A stretch of DNA of 38,682 bases from an uncultured Prevotella sp. (GTDB taxonomy: Bacteria > Bacteroidota > Bacteroidia > Bacteroidales > Bacteroidaceae): the NCBI GenBank assembly GCA_947169685.1, contig CAMVQS010000019.1:1-38682 (forward strand), written 5' to 3'. The notes beneath the pieces were generated by a model that was given only the letters and a program-made list of their open reading frames with translations, was not told the DNA's origin and searched no databases. Shown piece after piece: positions 1 through 7,042 of the stretch; positions within the stretch are counted from its first letter, which is position 1; the number at the start of each line of letters is the position of its first letter. Position numbers and translations under genes: made by a program.

Positions 1-51
1 CAATACACCAACGGCAGCCGCTTCATCCTATCGCTGCCACAATTAACTTAA
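1..51 (+). CDS. C-terminal end of an upstream gene (partial)
   Basis: Frame 1 is open from the window edge to a TAA at 49-51 and reads QYTNGSRFILSLPQLT. The pattern G-S-R-F-x-L-S-L-P resembles the last strand of histidine-kinase ATPase domains (G-T-x-F-x-v-x-L-P), so a sensor kinase is possible. Sixteen residues are too few to assign a family. It runs in the same direction as porP and ends 93 bases before it. Confidence 0.4.
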   Translation, partial: QYTNGSRFILSLPQLT

Positions 52-116
52 AAAAACGACACAGAGGTACCTGCCCCCTTTTCTATGATGGCTAAAAAAA
101 AGGGCTTCTGGCAATA

Positions 117-159
117 AAATGGCTTTTGCAGCGTTATTAATACGATGCAAAAGCCATTT
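117..159 (+). promoter_or_regulatory. Perfect 14-bp inverted repeat enclosing the porP start codon
   Basis: AAATGGCTTTTGCA (117-130) is the exact reverse complement of TGCAAAAGCCATTT (146-159), with a 15-base loop. The porP ATG at 145-147 lies where the loop meets the right arm, so a folded transcript would hide the start. The left arm also contains a TTTTGC resembling the end of a Bacteroidetes -7 box, so the repeat could instead be a DNA-level operator. No T-run follows, so it is not a terminator. Confidence 0.6.
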
Positions 160-1080
160 GTCATTATATGTATGGTATTGCTGTGCGGGCTTGAGGTCGC
201 AGCTCAGTATGATCCGTCGTTCAGCCACTACTGGGCGATGGAGACTTCTTTTAACCCTGCTGCAGCGGGTAAGGAGAAGGCCATCAACTTTGTTGGCGCC
301 TATGCCATGACAATGGTGGGTTTTGAGAATGCACCTCACACGATGTATGCTGCTGCCGACATGCCGTTTCAGGCGCTTGGCACGTTTCATGGCGTGGGCG
401 CGATGTTCATGAATGACCAGATAGGTGTGTTCTCGCATAAGCGTCTTGCTCTTCAGTATGCGCTGAAGCGTCCGCTGTTGGGCGGTGTGCTGAGCCTGGG
501 TGTGCAAGTGGGTGCGCTGAGTGAGAACATGGACGGTTCGAAGCTTGATTTGGAAACGCCCAACGACCCTGCGTTCTCTACAGGAGAGCAGACGGGCACG
601 GGGCTTGACCTGGGTGTGGGACTCTATTATGCCCATGCCGACTGGTATGCCGGCGTGTCAATGACGCATGCCAACGCACCTCTGGTGGAACTGGGTGAAA
701 AGAACGAGTTACAGGTTGACCGTACATATTATTTGACAGGCGGATACAATATTCACCTGCGAAATCCGTTTTTTACAATACATCCCTCTGTTCTGGCACG
801 TACTGACGGGTCGGCATGGCGTGTGGATGTGGGCGGCCGGGTGAAGTACCAATACGAGAAAAAGATGTTCTACGCAGGTGCTTCGTATAGTCCGACCAAT
901 TCGGTGACGGTGTTGCTGGGTGGTGACTTCCATGGTGTGAGTCTGGGCTACAGCTATGAGATATACACCAACGGCCAGAGTTTCGGCAACGGTTCTCATG
1001 AGCTGTGCGTGGGTTATCAGATGGAGTTGGACTTCGGCAAGAAAGGCCGTAACCGACATCAGAGTGTAAGACTATTATAA
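145..1080 (+). CDS. porP: PorP/SprF family type IX secretion outer-membrane protein
   Basis: This is a 311-residue protein with a signal peptide (about residues 1-21, cut after VAAQ). A PorP/SprF-type N-terminus follows, with YDPSFSHYWAMETSFNPAAAGK, then alternating beta-strand sequence typical of an outer-membrane barrel. Members of the family sit in the outer membrane and work with the T9SS motor and translocon. Assignment rests on the N-terminal PSFSHYW...NPAAAG pattern and on the gldK-gldL-gldM-gldN genes that follow directly, the order seen in Porphyromonas. The ATG at 145 gives a good signal peptide. Its start region is enclosed in a perfect inverted repeat. The C-terminus is short and basic (GKKGRNRHQ). 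Confidence 0.9.
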   Translation: MQKPFVIICMVLLCGLEVAAQYDPSFSHYWAMETSFNPAAAGKEKAINFVGAYAMTMVGFENAPHTMYAAADMPFQALGTFHGVGAMFMNDQIGVFSHKRLALQYALKRPLLGGVLSLGVQVGALSENMDGSKLDLETPNDPAFSTGEQTGTGLDLGVGLYYAHADWYAGVSMTHANAPLVELGEKNELQVDRTYYLTGGYNIHLRNPFFTIHPSVLARTDGSAWRVDVGGRVKYQYEKKMFYAGASYSPTNSVTVLLGGDFHGVSLGYSYEIYTNGQSFGNGSHELCVGYQMELDFGKKGRNRHQSVRLL

Positions 1081-1081
1081 C

Positions 1082-1212
1082 CTTAGCCCCTTATGTTAGG
1101 GGGATGGGGGTCTGAACAAAAGAATTTGAAAAGAATAAATATATGAAAGAAAATAAGATGAATGTTAAAGTGGGTCGTTCAGACCCCCAACCCCCTAACT
1201 TAGGGGGCTTAG
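1082..1212. repeat. Imperfect 36-bp inverted repeat around the gldK start
   Basis: The arms 1082-1117 and 1177-1212 are reverse complements at 32 of 36 positions and contain the core CCCCCTAACTTAGGGGG. The 59-base loop holds the gldK start codon. The right arm is translated and encodes SDPQPPNLGGL, just before the hydrophobic part of the GldK signal peptide. It resembles the G/C-tract palindromes at 20587-23244 in style but has a different core. Confidence 0.85.
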
Positions 1213-2642
1213 TCGTGGTATTCAGCTTCTTATTGTTGTTGACCGGCTGCTTCGGTGGCCGTTCGACGATGGCCAGCGGCGGTGAGGTGACAGGTGTGAG
1301 CGGCCGTCCGTTCTCTGAGCCTACGCCATACGGTATGACGCTGATTAAGCGTGGTCACCTGAAGATGGGCGTGGAGAAGCAGGACACCCTTTGGGGACGT
1401 AACACACCAGTACGTGACATCTCAGTGGAGGGTTTCTGGATGGACGAGACGGAGGTGACCAACTCCCAGTACCGTCAGTTTGTGAACTATGTACGTGACT
1501 CCATTCTACGTGAGCGTCTGGCAGACCCTGCATATGGTGGCGACGAGACCTACAAGATTGAGGAAGATAAGTATGGTGAGCCCGTGAAGCCTCACCTGAA
1601 CTGGAAGAAGCCGTTGCCCCGCAAGCCGAACGAGGACGAACAGCGTGCCTTCGAAAGCCTTTATACCTATAACCCTGTTACGGGTGAGAAGCTTCTCGAC
1701 TGGCGTCAGCTGAACTACCGCTATGAGATTTACGACTATGTGGAGGCCGCCAAGCGCAAGTATCGCATCAGACCAGAGGAGCGTATCCTGAATACGGACA
1801 TCGTGCCTAATCCGAACGAGGAGATTTGGATTTCGAAGGACACAGCCTATATTGACGAGTCAGGCAACATCGTGCGTGAGACCATCAACCGCCAATATAC
1901 GGGTGAGTGGGACTTCCTGAATACCTATATTGTCAATGTCTATCCTGACACGACCTGCTGGATCAACGACTTCCCCAATGCGGAGAACGAGACCTATATG
2001 CGCTATTACTTTACCAATGCCGCCTACAACGACTATCCGGTGGTGGGCGTGACATGGGAGCAGGCCAATGCTTTCTGCGCATGGCGTACGGAATACCTGC
2101 TGAGAGGTCTGGGACCGCAGGCACGTTTTGTGCAGCGTTACCGTCTGCCGACTGAGGCAGAGTGGGAGTATGCCGCACGTGGCAAGGACCAGAACGAGTT
2201 TCCGTGGGACAATGAGGACCTGGCATCGGGCGAGGGCTGCTTCTTTGCCAACTTCAAGCCAGCTAACGGCGACTATACGCAGGACGGCAACCTCATTACC
2301 AGCAGGACGGGCATCTATCAGGCCAACTCCAATGGTCTCTACGACATGGCAGGTAACGTAGCCGAATGGACCAGCACCGTCTATACGGAGGCAGGTGTGA
2401 CGGCGATGAACGACATCAATCCGCAGCTGAGTTACAATGCTGCCAAGGAAGACCCCTACCGACTGAAGAAGAAGAGCGTGCGCGGTGGTTCGTGGAAGGA
2501 CCCTGCCAGCTATATCCGTTCAGCCTGGCGTACCTATGAGTATCAGAACCAGCCGCGTTCGTACATCGGCTTCCGTTGTGTGCGCAGTCTGGCAAATACG
2601 ACCAGTGAGAAGATTAAGGTGAAGAAATCAAAGAGGAAATAA
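1143..2642 (+). CDS. gldK: GldK/PorK type IX secretion lipoprotein (FGE-sulfatase fold)
   Basis: A 499-residue lipoprotein. A lipobox LLTGC ends a hydrophobic stretch at about residues 24-36. The body has the formylglycine-generating-enzyme/sulfatase-modifying fold: TPYGMTLIKRGHLKMG, VEGFWMDETEVTNSQYRQF, PVVGVTWEQANAFCAWR, RLPTEAEWEYAARG, GLYDMAGNVAEW, SVRGGSWKDP and IGFRCVR. GldK/PorK is known to form a periplasmic ring with GldN/PorN under the outer membrane. It has a long insertion (about residues 130-280), as usual in GldK. Odd: its N-terminal region is long and partly encoded by an inverted repeat; an alternative ATG at 1158 would shorten it by five residues. Three bases separate it from gldL. 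Confidence 0.93.
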   Translation: MKENKMNVKVGRSDPQPPNLGGLVVVFSFLLLLTGCFGGRSTMASGGEVTGVSGRPFSEPTPYGMTLIKRGHLKMGVEKQDTLWGRNTPVRDISVEGFWMDETEVTNSQYRQFVNYVRDSILRERLADPAYGGDETYKIEEDKYGEPVKPHLNWKKPLPRKPNEDEQRAFESLYTYNPVTGEKLLDWRQLNYRYEIYDYVEAAKRKYRIRPEERILNTDIVPNPNEEIWISKDTAYIDESGNIVRETINRQYTGEWDFLNTYIVNVYPDTTCWINDFPNAENETYMRYYFTNAAYNDYPVVGVTWEQANAFCAWRTEYLLRGLGPQARFVQRYRLPTEAEWEYAARGKDQNEFPWDNEDLASGEGCFFANFKPANGDYTQDGNLITSRTGIYQANSNGLYDMAGNVAEWTSTVYTEAGVTAMNDINPQLSYNAAKEDPYRLKKKSVRGGSWKDPASYIRSAWRTYEYQNQPRSYIGFRCVRSLANTTSEKIKVKKSKRK

Positions 2643-2645
2643 AAG

Positions 2646-3449
2646 ATGACACAATACAGTAAGATAAATTTCATCTACCGCTTGCAGAAGTGGATGGACA
2701 GTGTTCCGGGACAGACGTTCCTGAACTATGCCTACAGCTGGGGTGCTGCCATCGTAATTCTTGGTACCCTGTTTAAACTGACCTACCTGCCTGGTGCCAA
2801 CCTCATGCTTTATCTGGGTATGGGTACCGAGGTCGTCGTGTTCTTCCTGTCAGCCTTTGACCGTCCGTTCGACAAGACGGCCGACGGCATGGACCTGCCT
2901 ACTCATGTGGATGAGGAGGGTGAGGAACTGGAAGGCGAGGAACTTCCGGAGCGTCCTGCAGCAGCTGCCACTGTTATTGGCGGTGGAAGCGGCCAGACCA
3001 TTATCATTGGTGGTGGTGGAACAGGTGGAGTAAATGTTGACGGTGGCCATGTGGCACCTGCAGCAGCCAATATCCCCGCAGCGGCTGTGGCTTCATCTGT
3101 TGAGGCCCCGGTTGCTCCAGCCAATATCCCGCCGTTGACACCCGACATGACCGAGGCCACTAATGCGTATGTGGATGAGCTGAAGAAACTCACTGAGGTA
3201 CTTGAGCGCGTTTCGGAGCAGAGCAAGCGCCTGACCACCGACTCGGAGGAGATGGAGAACCTGAACCGTACGCTGACGGGTATCTGCAAGGTTTATGAGA
3301 TGCAGCTGAAGAGCGCCAGCTCGCAGATTGGCACCATCGACGAAATCAATGAGCAGACGAAGAAGATGGCTCAGCAGATTGAGCAGCTCAACAATATTTA
3401 TGCCCGCATGATCGATGCCATGTCTATCAGGGCAGGGTTGAACGGCTAA
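2646..3449 (+). CDS. gldL: GldL/PorL type IX secretion motor membrane protein
   Basis: A 267-residue inner-membrane protein. Two transmembrane helices (about residues 28-47 and 50-72) carry the pattern NYAYSWGAAIVILGTLFK...LYLGMGTEVVVFF. Glu62 in the second helix matches the acidic residue known to be essential in GldL. With GldM it forms the proton-driven rotary motor of the T9SS. A Glu-rich stretch (about 88-100) is followed by a Gly/Ala/Pro-rich linker (about 100-175) and a coiled-coil-like C-terminus from about residue 180. The long Gly runs in the linker look lineage-specific. It starts three bases after gldK and ends 32 bases before gldM. Confidence 0.94.
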   Translation: MTQYSKINFIYRLQKWMDSVPGQTFLNYAYSWGAAIVILGTLFKLTYLPGANLMLYLGMGTEVVVFFLSAFDRPFDKTADGMDLPTHVDEEGEELEGEELPERPAAAATVIGGGSGQTIIIGGGGTGGVNVDGGHVAPAAANIPAAAVASSVEAPVAPANIPPLTPDMTEATNAYVDELKKLTEVLERVSEQSKRLTTDSEEMENLNRTLTGICKVYEMQLKSASSQIGTIDEINEQTKKMAQQIEQLNNIYARMIDAMSIRAGLNG

Positions 3450-3477
3450 AATTGTAAATTGTCAAATTGTAAATATT
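3449..3477 (+). repeat. Degenerate 7-bp tandem array between gldL and gldM
   Basis: Units are AAATTGT, AAATTGT, one extra C, AAATTGT, AAATATT. The array begins on the last base of the gldL stop codon and ends four bases before the gldM ATG, filling nearly the whole junction. It is one of about twelve arrays in this window with the same 7-bp period. Confidence 0.75.
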
Positions 3478-3481
3478 ATTA

Positions 3482-5047
3482 ATGGCAATCAAGAAGCGAC
3501 CCCTGAACCCGCGCCAGAAGATGATCAATCTGATGTACGTCGTCCTCATGGCCATGCTTGCGCTGAACGTCTCGACTGAGGTGCTCAACGGCTTCTCCCT
3601 CGTGGAGGAAAGCCTGCACCGCTCGACCGACAACTCAACGCTGCAGAACAATGCCATCTATTCGGACTTTGAGGAGCAGATGAGGAGCAATCCGGCTAAG
3701 GTGAAGGAATGGTTTGAAAAGGCCCAACAGGTAAAGCGCATGAGCGACTCACTCTACTTGTTGGCCGACAACCTGAAACTGGCTATTGTGCGTGAGGCTG
3801 ACGGCGATGACGGTGACGTACATAACATCCGAAATAAGGAAAACCTGCAGGCAGCCTCGCTCATCATGCTCTCACCGACCACTGGTCAGGGTGAGACCCT
3901 GAAACGTGCCATCGATGCCTATCGGGAGCGTATCCTGACGATGATTGAGGACTCCACGCAGCGTAAGATTATTGCAGGTAACCTCTCGACGGAACTGCCC
4001 AAGACTCCCCTGACCATGGGAAAGAAGTGGCAGCAGTACATGTTTGAGAATATGCCTGTGGCAGCAGCCGTCACCTTGCTGACGAAGCTGCAGAGCGACG
4101 TGCGCTATGCTGAGGGTGAGGTGCTCCATACGCTGGTGAGCAACGTCGATTTAAAAGATGTACGCGTGAATGCCCTGAATGCCTTTGTCATTCCCAGTTC
4201 ACAGACCATCGTACGCGGTGACAAGTTCTCGGCACGTATCGTGATGGCAGCTGTTGATACGACGCAGACCCCCGCCATCTATGTGGGTGGCCGACAGCTG
4301 AACCTGAAGGACGGCCTCTATGAGACGGTATGCGGACGTACTGGCGACTTCACACTGGCAGGTTATCTGGAGGTGGTGAACAGCAACGGCGACAAGATTC
4401 GCCGTGACTTCGAACAGAAATATACGGTGGTTGATCCCAGTGCAACGGTGAGCGCCGACCTGATGAACGTGATCTATGCAGGTTATAACAACCCCATCAG
4501 TGTCAGTGTGCCGGGTGTGCCCCTGTCAAAGGTGCAGGCCAGCATCTCCGGTGGAACACTCACACCCGTCAGTGCCGGCCATTATATCGCCCGCCCATCG
4601 GCAGTAGGTAAGGATGTGACCATTACCGTCACCTCTACCAATACAGGACGTGCGCAGCAGATGGGACAGTTTACGTTCCATGTGCGTAAGTTGCCTGATC
4701 CTACGGCCTATATCACCACTTCCGATGCTGACGGCAATGGCTCACGCTTCCGTGGCGGTGGTCTGACCAAGGCACAGTTGATGGCTGCCGATGGTATCGG
4801 AGCTGCCATTGATGACGGCATCCTCGACATTGCCTTCAAGGTGCAGTCGTTCGAGGCTGTGTTCTTCGATAATATGGGTAATGCCGTGCCCATGCTGAGC
4901 GAAGGCTCGCGTTTCTCTGCCCGTCAGAAGGAGACGTTCCGCAAGTTGTCACGCAACAAGCGTTTCTACATCTCGCGTGTGACAGCTGTTGGTCCCGATG
5001 GTATCCAGCGTACGCTGCCTGCCTCGATGGAGGTTATTGTTAAATAG
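3482..5047 (+). CDS. gldM: GldM/PorM type IX secretion motor protein
   Basis: A 521-residue protein with a cytoplasmic tip KKRPLNPRQKM and one transmembrane helix (about residues 14-34, MINLMYVVLMAMLALNVS). A long periplasmic region follows, which in known structures is a dimer of four domains. Arg11 corresponds to the conserved basic residue at the membrane edge of GldM, and the NVSTEVLNGF segment after the helix is typical. The protein couples the GldL ring in the inner membrane to the GldK/GldN ring under the outer membrane. Length is normal for the family. It is followed by a repeat-filled 66-base gap and then gldN. Confidence 0.94.
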   Translation: MAIKKRPLNPRQKMINLMYVVLMAMLALNVSTEVLNGFSLVEESLHRSTDNSTLQNNAIYSDFEEQMRSNPAKVKEWFEKAQQVKRMSDSLYLLADNLKLAIVREADGDDGDVHNIRNKENLQAASLIMLSPTTGQGETLKRAIDAYRERILTMIEDSTQRKIIAGNLSTELPKTPLTMGKKWQQYMFENMPVAAAVTLLTKLQSDVRYAEGEVLHTLVSNVDLKDVRVNALNAFVIPSSQTIVRGDKFSARIVMAAVDTTQTPAIYVGGRQLNLKDGLYETVCGRTGDFTLAGYLEVVNSNGDKIRRDFEQKYTVVDPSATVSADLMNVIYAGYNNPISVSVPGVPLSKVQASISGGTLTPVSAGHYIARPSAVGKDVTITVTSTNTGRAQQMGQFTFHVRKLPDPTAYITTSDADGNGSRFRGGGLTKAQLMAADGIGAAIDDGILDIAFKVQSFEAVFFDNMGNAVPMLSEGSRFSARQKETFRKLSRNKRFYISRVTAVGPDGIQRTLPASMEVIVK

Positions 5048-5107
5048 TTGAGGGTTTAGAGTTGAGAGTTTAGAGTAGTTCAGAGTTTAGAGTTGTTTAG
5101 AGTTTAA
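5046..5107 (+). repeat. Degenerate 7-bp tandem array between gldM and gldN
   Basis: Successive units include AGTTGAG, GGTTTAG, AGTTGAG, AGTTTAG, AGTAGTT, then after small slips AGTTTAG and AGTTTAA. The array starts inside the gldM stop codon and ends six bases before the gldN ATG. Closely similar sequence lies before the pectate lyase gene (11417-11430) and before the DUF58 gene (35163-35197). Confidence 0.85.
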
Positions 5108-5113
5108 AGAGAT

Positions 5114-6151
5114 ATGAAAAGACTTTTGTTTGTACTGATGATAACGCTGGTGGCTGGCTCTGTCGTTGCACAGCCTGCCAACCGTCGTAGGAAACCGGCT
5201 AACACGACGCAGCAGAACACGCAGGGTCAGCTGACACAGCGTGCCCGCCTGATGTTCCCCACGGCCATCGACATGCCCGAGGATGTGGTCTGGCGTCGTG
5301 ACATCTACCGTGAGATAGACCTGACGAAAGATGCCAATGGCGGACTTTACTACCCCGTGGAGCCCGTGGGTCACGACATGAACCTGTTTACCTATGTGTT
5401 CAAGCTCGTGCAGAACGGTTACGTCCCGGCTTACGAGTATCGTCTGGACGGAAACGAGGTGTTTACAGACTCTGCCCGCGTGAAGTTCAAAACCCTGCTG
5501 TCTGACTACCATATCTTCTATGAGGAGAAAGACGGTAAGATACGTGTTGACAACAGCGACATACCCTCTCAGGAGGTACGTCTGTACTACCTGAAGGAGA
5601 GTGCCTACTACGACCAGTCGAACTCCACGTTCCATCGTAAGGTGCTGGCCCTTTGTCCTGTTATGCTCCGCGAAGACGATTTTGGCGGTGAGGCCGCCAA
5701 GTACCCCTTGTTCTGGGTGAAGTACAGCGACTTGGAGCCGTTCCTCAGTCGTCAGACGGTGATGACCAGCAGCCTGAACAATGCAGCCACGATGTCGATG
5801 AGCGACTACTTCACGCTCAACATGTACAGCGGAAAAATCTACAAGACCAACAACATGCTGGGCCGCACGCTGGCACAGTACTGTCCCACAGATACTGCTA
5901 TGGCCAAGGAGCAGGAGCGCATCGAGGAGGAACTGGCAGCCTTCGAGCGTGGGCTGTTTGCCACCTCGCTTCGTGGCGATACTGCCAACGTGGATTCCAC
6001 AGCCAATACGGACGAGGTAAAGCCTGTCAAGGAGACGAAGAAAAAGAAGAAGACCCGCCGTCAGCGTGTTTCTACTTCATCGGGTAACACCTCTTCGGGT
6101 GGTGGTACTGGCTCGTCGCCTCGTATCTCCGTTCGTCGGCAGAGACATTAA
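5114..6151 (+). CDS. gldN: GldN/PorN type IX secretion protein
   Basis: A 345-residue exported protein with signal peptide MKRLLFVLMITLVAGSVVAQ. The body has GldN-type sequence: RDIYREIDL, NGGLYYP, LFTYVFKLVQNGYVPAYEYR, VRLYYLKESAYYD and FWVKYSDLEPFLSR. GldN pairs with GldK in the periplasmic ring of the T9SS. The C-terminal 50 residues are basic and Ser/Gly-rich (KKKKKTRRQRVS...SSGGGTGSS). Odd: the 18 bases before the ATG and the first 18 coding bases are identical to those of the pectate lyase gene at 11437, and the signal-peptide DNA stays very similar beyond that. Confidence 0.93.
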   Translation: MKRLLFVLMITLVAGSVVAQPANRRRKPANTTQQNTQGQLTQRARLMFPTAIDMPEDVVWRRDIYREIDLTKDANGGLYYPVEPVGHDMNLFTYVFKLVQNGYVPAYEYRLDGNEVFTDSARVKFKTLLSDYHIFYEEKDGKIRVDNSDIPSQEVRLYYLKESAYYDQSNSTFHRKVLALCPVMLREDDFGGEAAKYPLFWVKYSDLEPFLSRQTVMTSSLNNAATMSMSDYFTLNMYSGKIYKTNNMLGRTLAQYCPTDTAMAKEQERIEEELAAFERGLFATSLRGDTANVDSTANTDEVKPVKETKKKKKTRRQRVSTSSGNTSSGGGTGSSPRISVRRQRH

Positions 6152-6180
6152 GCATTAAACATTAAAGATTAAACACTCAA
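6146..6180 (+). repeat. Degenerate 7-bp tandem array over the gldN stop codon
   Basis: Units are CATTAAG, CATTAAA, CATTAAA, GATTAAA, CACTCAA. The gldN TAA (6149-6151) lies inside the first unit, so the array forms both the end of the gene and the start of the intergenic region. A related array is at 6389-6409. Confidence 0.85.
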
Positions 6181-6419
6181 GTTTCGCATGTTAAGTAGAT
6201 ATAAGAAGATAAAGGAAGATAGCCGCTTTTCAGCTACGGAAGATAGAGGACGTTACTCTATTTGCAGTGTTTCTGCTGTAAAACAATTGTCCTTTATCTC
6301 CTTCTATCTCCTTCTCGCTCGACCTCTGGTCGCTTGCAAGGCAAGAACTTCCTCTATCTACAAGGCAGGCGGAGCTTGCGAAAGTTAAATTAAAGATTAA
6401 ACATTAAAAGTGTAGCTAT
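6181..6419. other. Intergenic region with mirrored purine/pyrimidine repeats
   Basis: No gene is supported here. Left of centre are two purine-rich words, AGATAAAGGA (6207-6216) and AGATAGAGGA (6241-6250). Right of centre are their exact reverse complements, TCCTTTATCT (6290-6299) and TCCTCTATCT (6350-6359), so alternative hairpins can form. A 66-codon frame at 6188-6388 is made of this repeat matter and has no protein-like features. The region ends in a short 7-bp array just before the next gene. No promoter of the usual type is obvious. Confidence 0.5.
6389..6409 (+). repeat. Degenerate 7-bp tandem array upstream of the barrel protein gene
   Basis: Three units, ATTAAAG, ATTAAAC, ATTAAAA, end eleven bases before the ATG at 6420. 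The sequence is closely related to the array at 6146-6180. Confidence 0.7.
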
Positions 6420-7010
6420 ATGAAAAAGGTGTTTACAATTATCAGCCTTGTTGCATTGTTCTTCGTTGCAACACCGTCGCAGGCACAAACCAGATTTGGT
6501 CTGAAAGGTGGCTTCAATGTTACCAACATGTCACTCTCTTCTGACGTGCTCAACAGTTCCAACCGTGCCGGTTTCTTTATTGGTCCGTCGGTCAAGTTTA
6601 CCCTTCCCATTGTCGGATTGGGTGTTGATGCGGCTGCCCTGTACGACCAGCGTGAGGCAAAGCTGGCAGATGCTACCATCAGCCAGAAGAGCATCAATAT
6701 CCCCATCAATGCCCGTTATACCTTCGGCTTGGGTGATACTGCAGGACTTTATCTCGCAGCAGGTCCGCAGTTCGGCATCAATGTGGGTGATGAGAACTTC
6801 AAGATTGCCAATACTGACAATTACCAGTTGAAGAAGACCAATTTCAGCATCAATCTCGGAGCTGGCGTCAGTCTCTTGAGCCACTTGGAGGTGGGTTTCA
6901 ACTACAACATTGCCCTTGGCAAGACGGGTGACTTCTCGCTGAATAATGCGAAGAATGAGTACGACTCCAAGAACAATGCCTGGCAGATATCTGCTGCCTA
7001 CTATTTCTGA
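6420..7010 (+). CDS. Small outer-membrane beta-barrel protein
   Basis: A 196-residue protein with a clear signal peptide (MKKVFTIISLVALFFVATPSQAQ). The mature part starts TRFGLKGGFNVTNMS and consists of alternating strands ending in an aromatic residue (WQISAAYYF), the usual C-terminal barrel strand. This fits the widespread Bacteroidetes 'outer membrane protein beta-barrel' family (OmpX/PorT-like, 8 strands). Patterns such as GLYLAAGPQFGINVG and LGAGVSLLSHLEVGFNYNIALGK are typical. The exact role is unknown; the position after the T9SS genes does not prove a link. The next gene begins 12-33 bases later. Confidence 0.85.
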   Translation: MKKVFTIISLVALFFVATPSQAQTRFGLKGGFNVTNMSLSSDVLNSSNRAGFFIGPSVKFTLPIVGLGVDAAALYDQREAKLADATISQKSINIPINARYTFGLGDTAGLYLAAGPQFGINVGDENFKIANTDNYQLKKTNFSINLGAGVSLLSHLEVGFNYNIALGKTGDFSLNNAKNEYDSKNNAWQISAAYYF

Positions 7011-7034
7011 TTTCAGAAAAAATGACTACCTTTG
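7004..7034 (+). promoter_or_regulatory. Possible Bacteroidetes-type promoter for priA
   Basis: A perfect -7 box TACCTTTG (7027-7034) lies 19 bases after a weak -33 (TTTC, 7004-7007). Transcription would start near 7041, downstream of the ATG at 7022 and just before the ATG at 7043. If used, it excludes the upstream start and gives a nearly leaderless priA message. Confidence 0.4.
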
Positions 7035-7042
7035 CAGGCAGT

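Noticed and set aside
958..977. Shared words TACACCAACGGC at the window start and in porP
   Set aside because: Twelve matching bases in coding DNA of similar codon use (YTNG) can be chance.
6188..6388. 66-codon reading frame between gldN and the barrel gene
   Set aside because: It is made of mirrored purine/pyrimidine repeats, with no ribosome-binding site or recognisable protein pattern.
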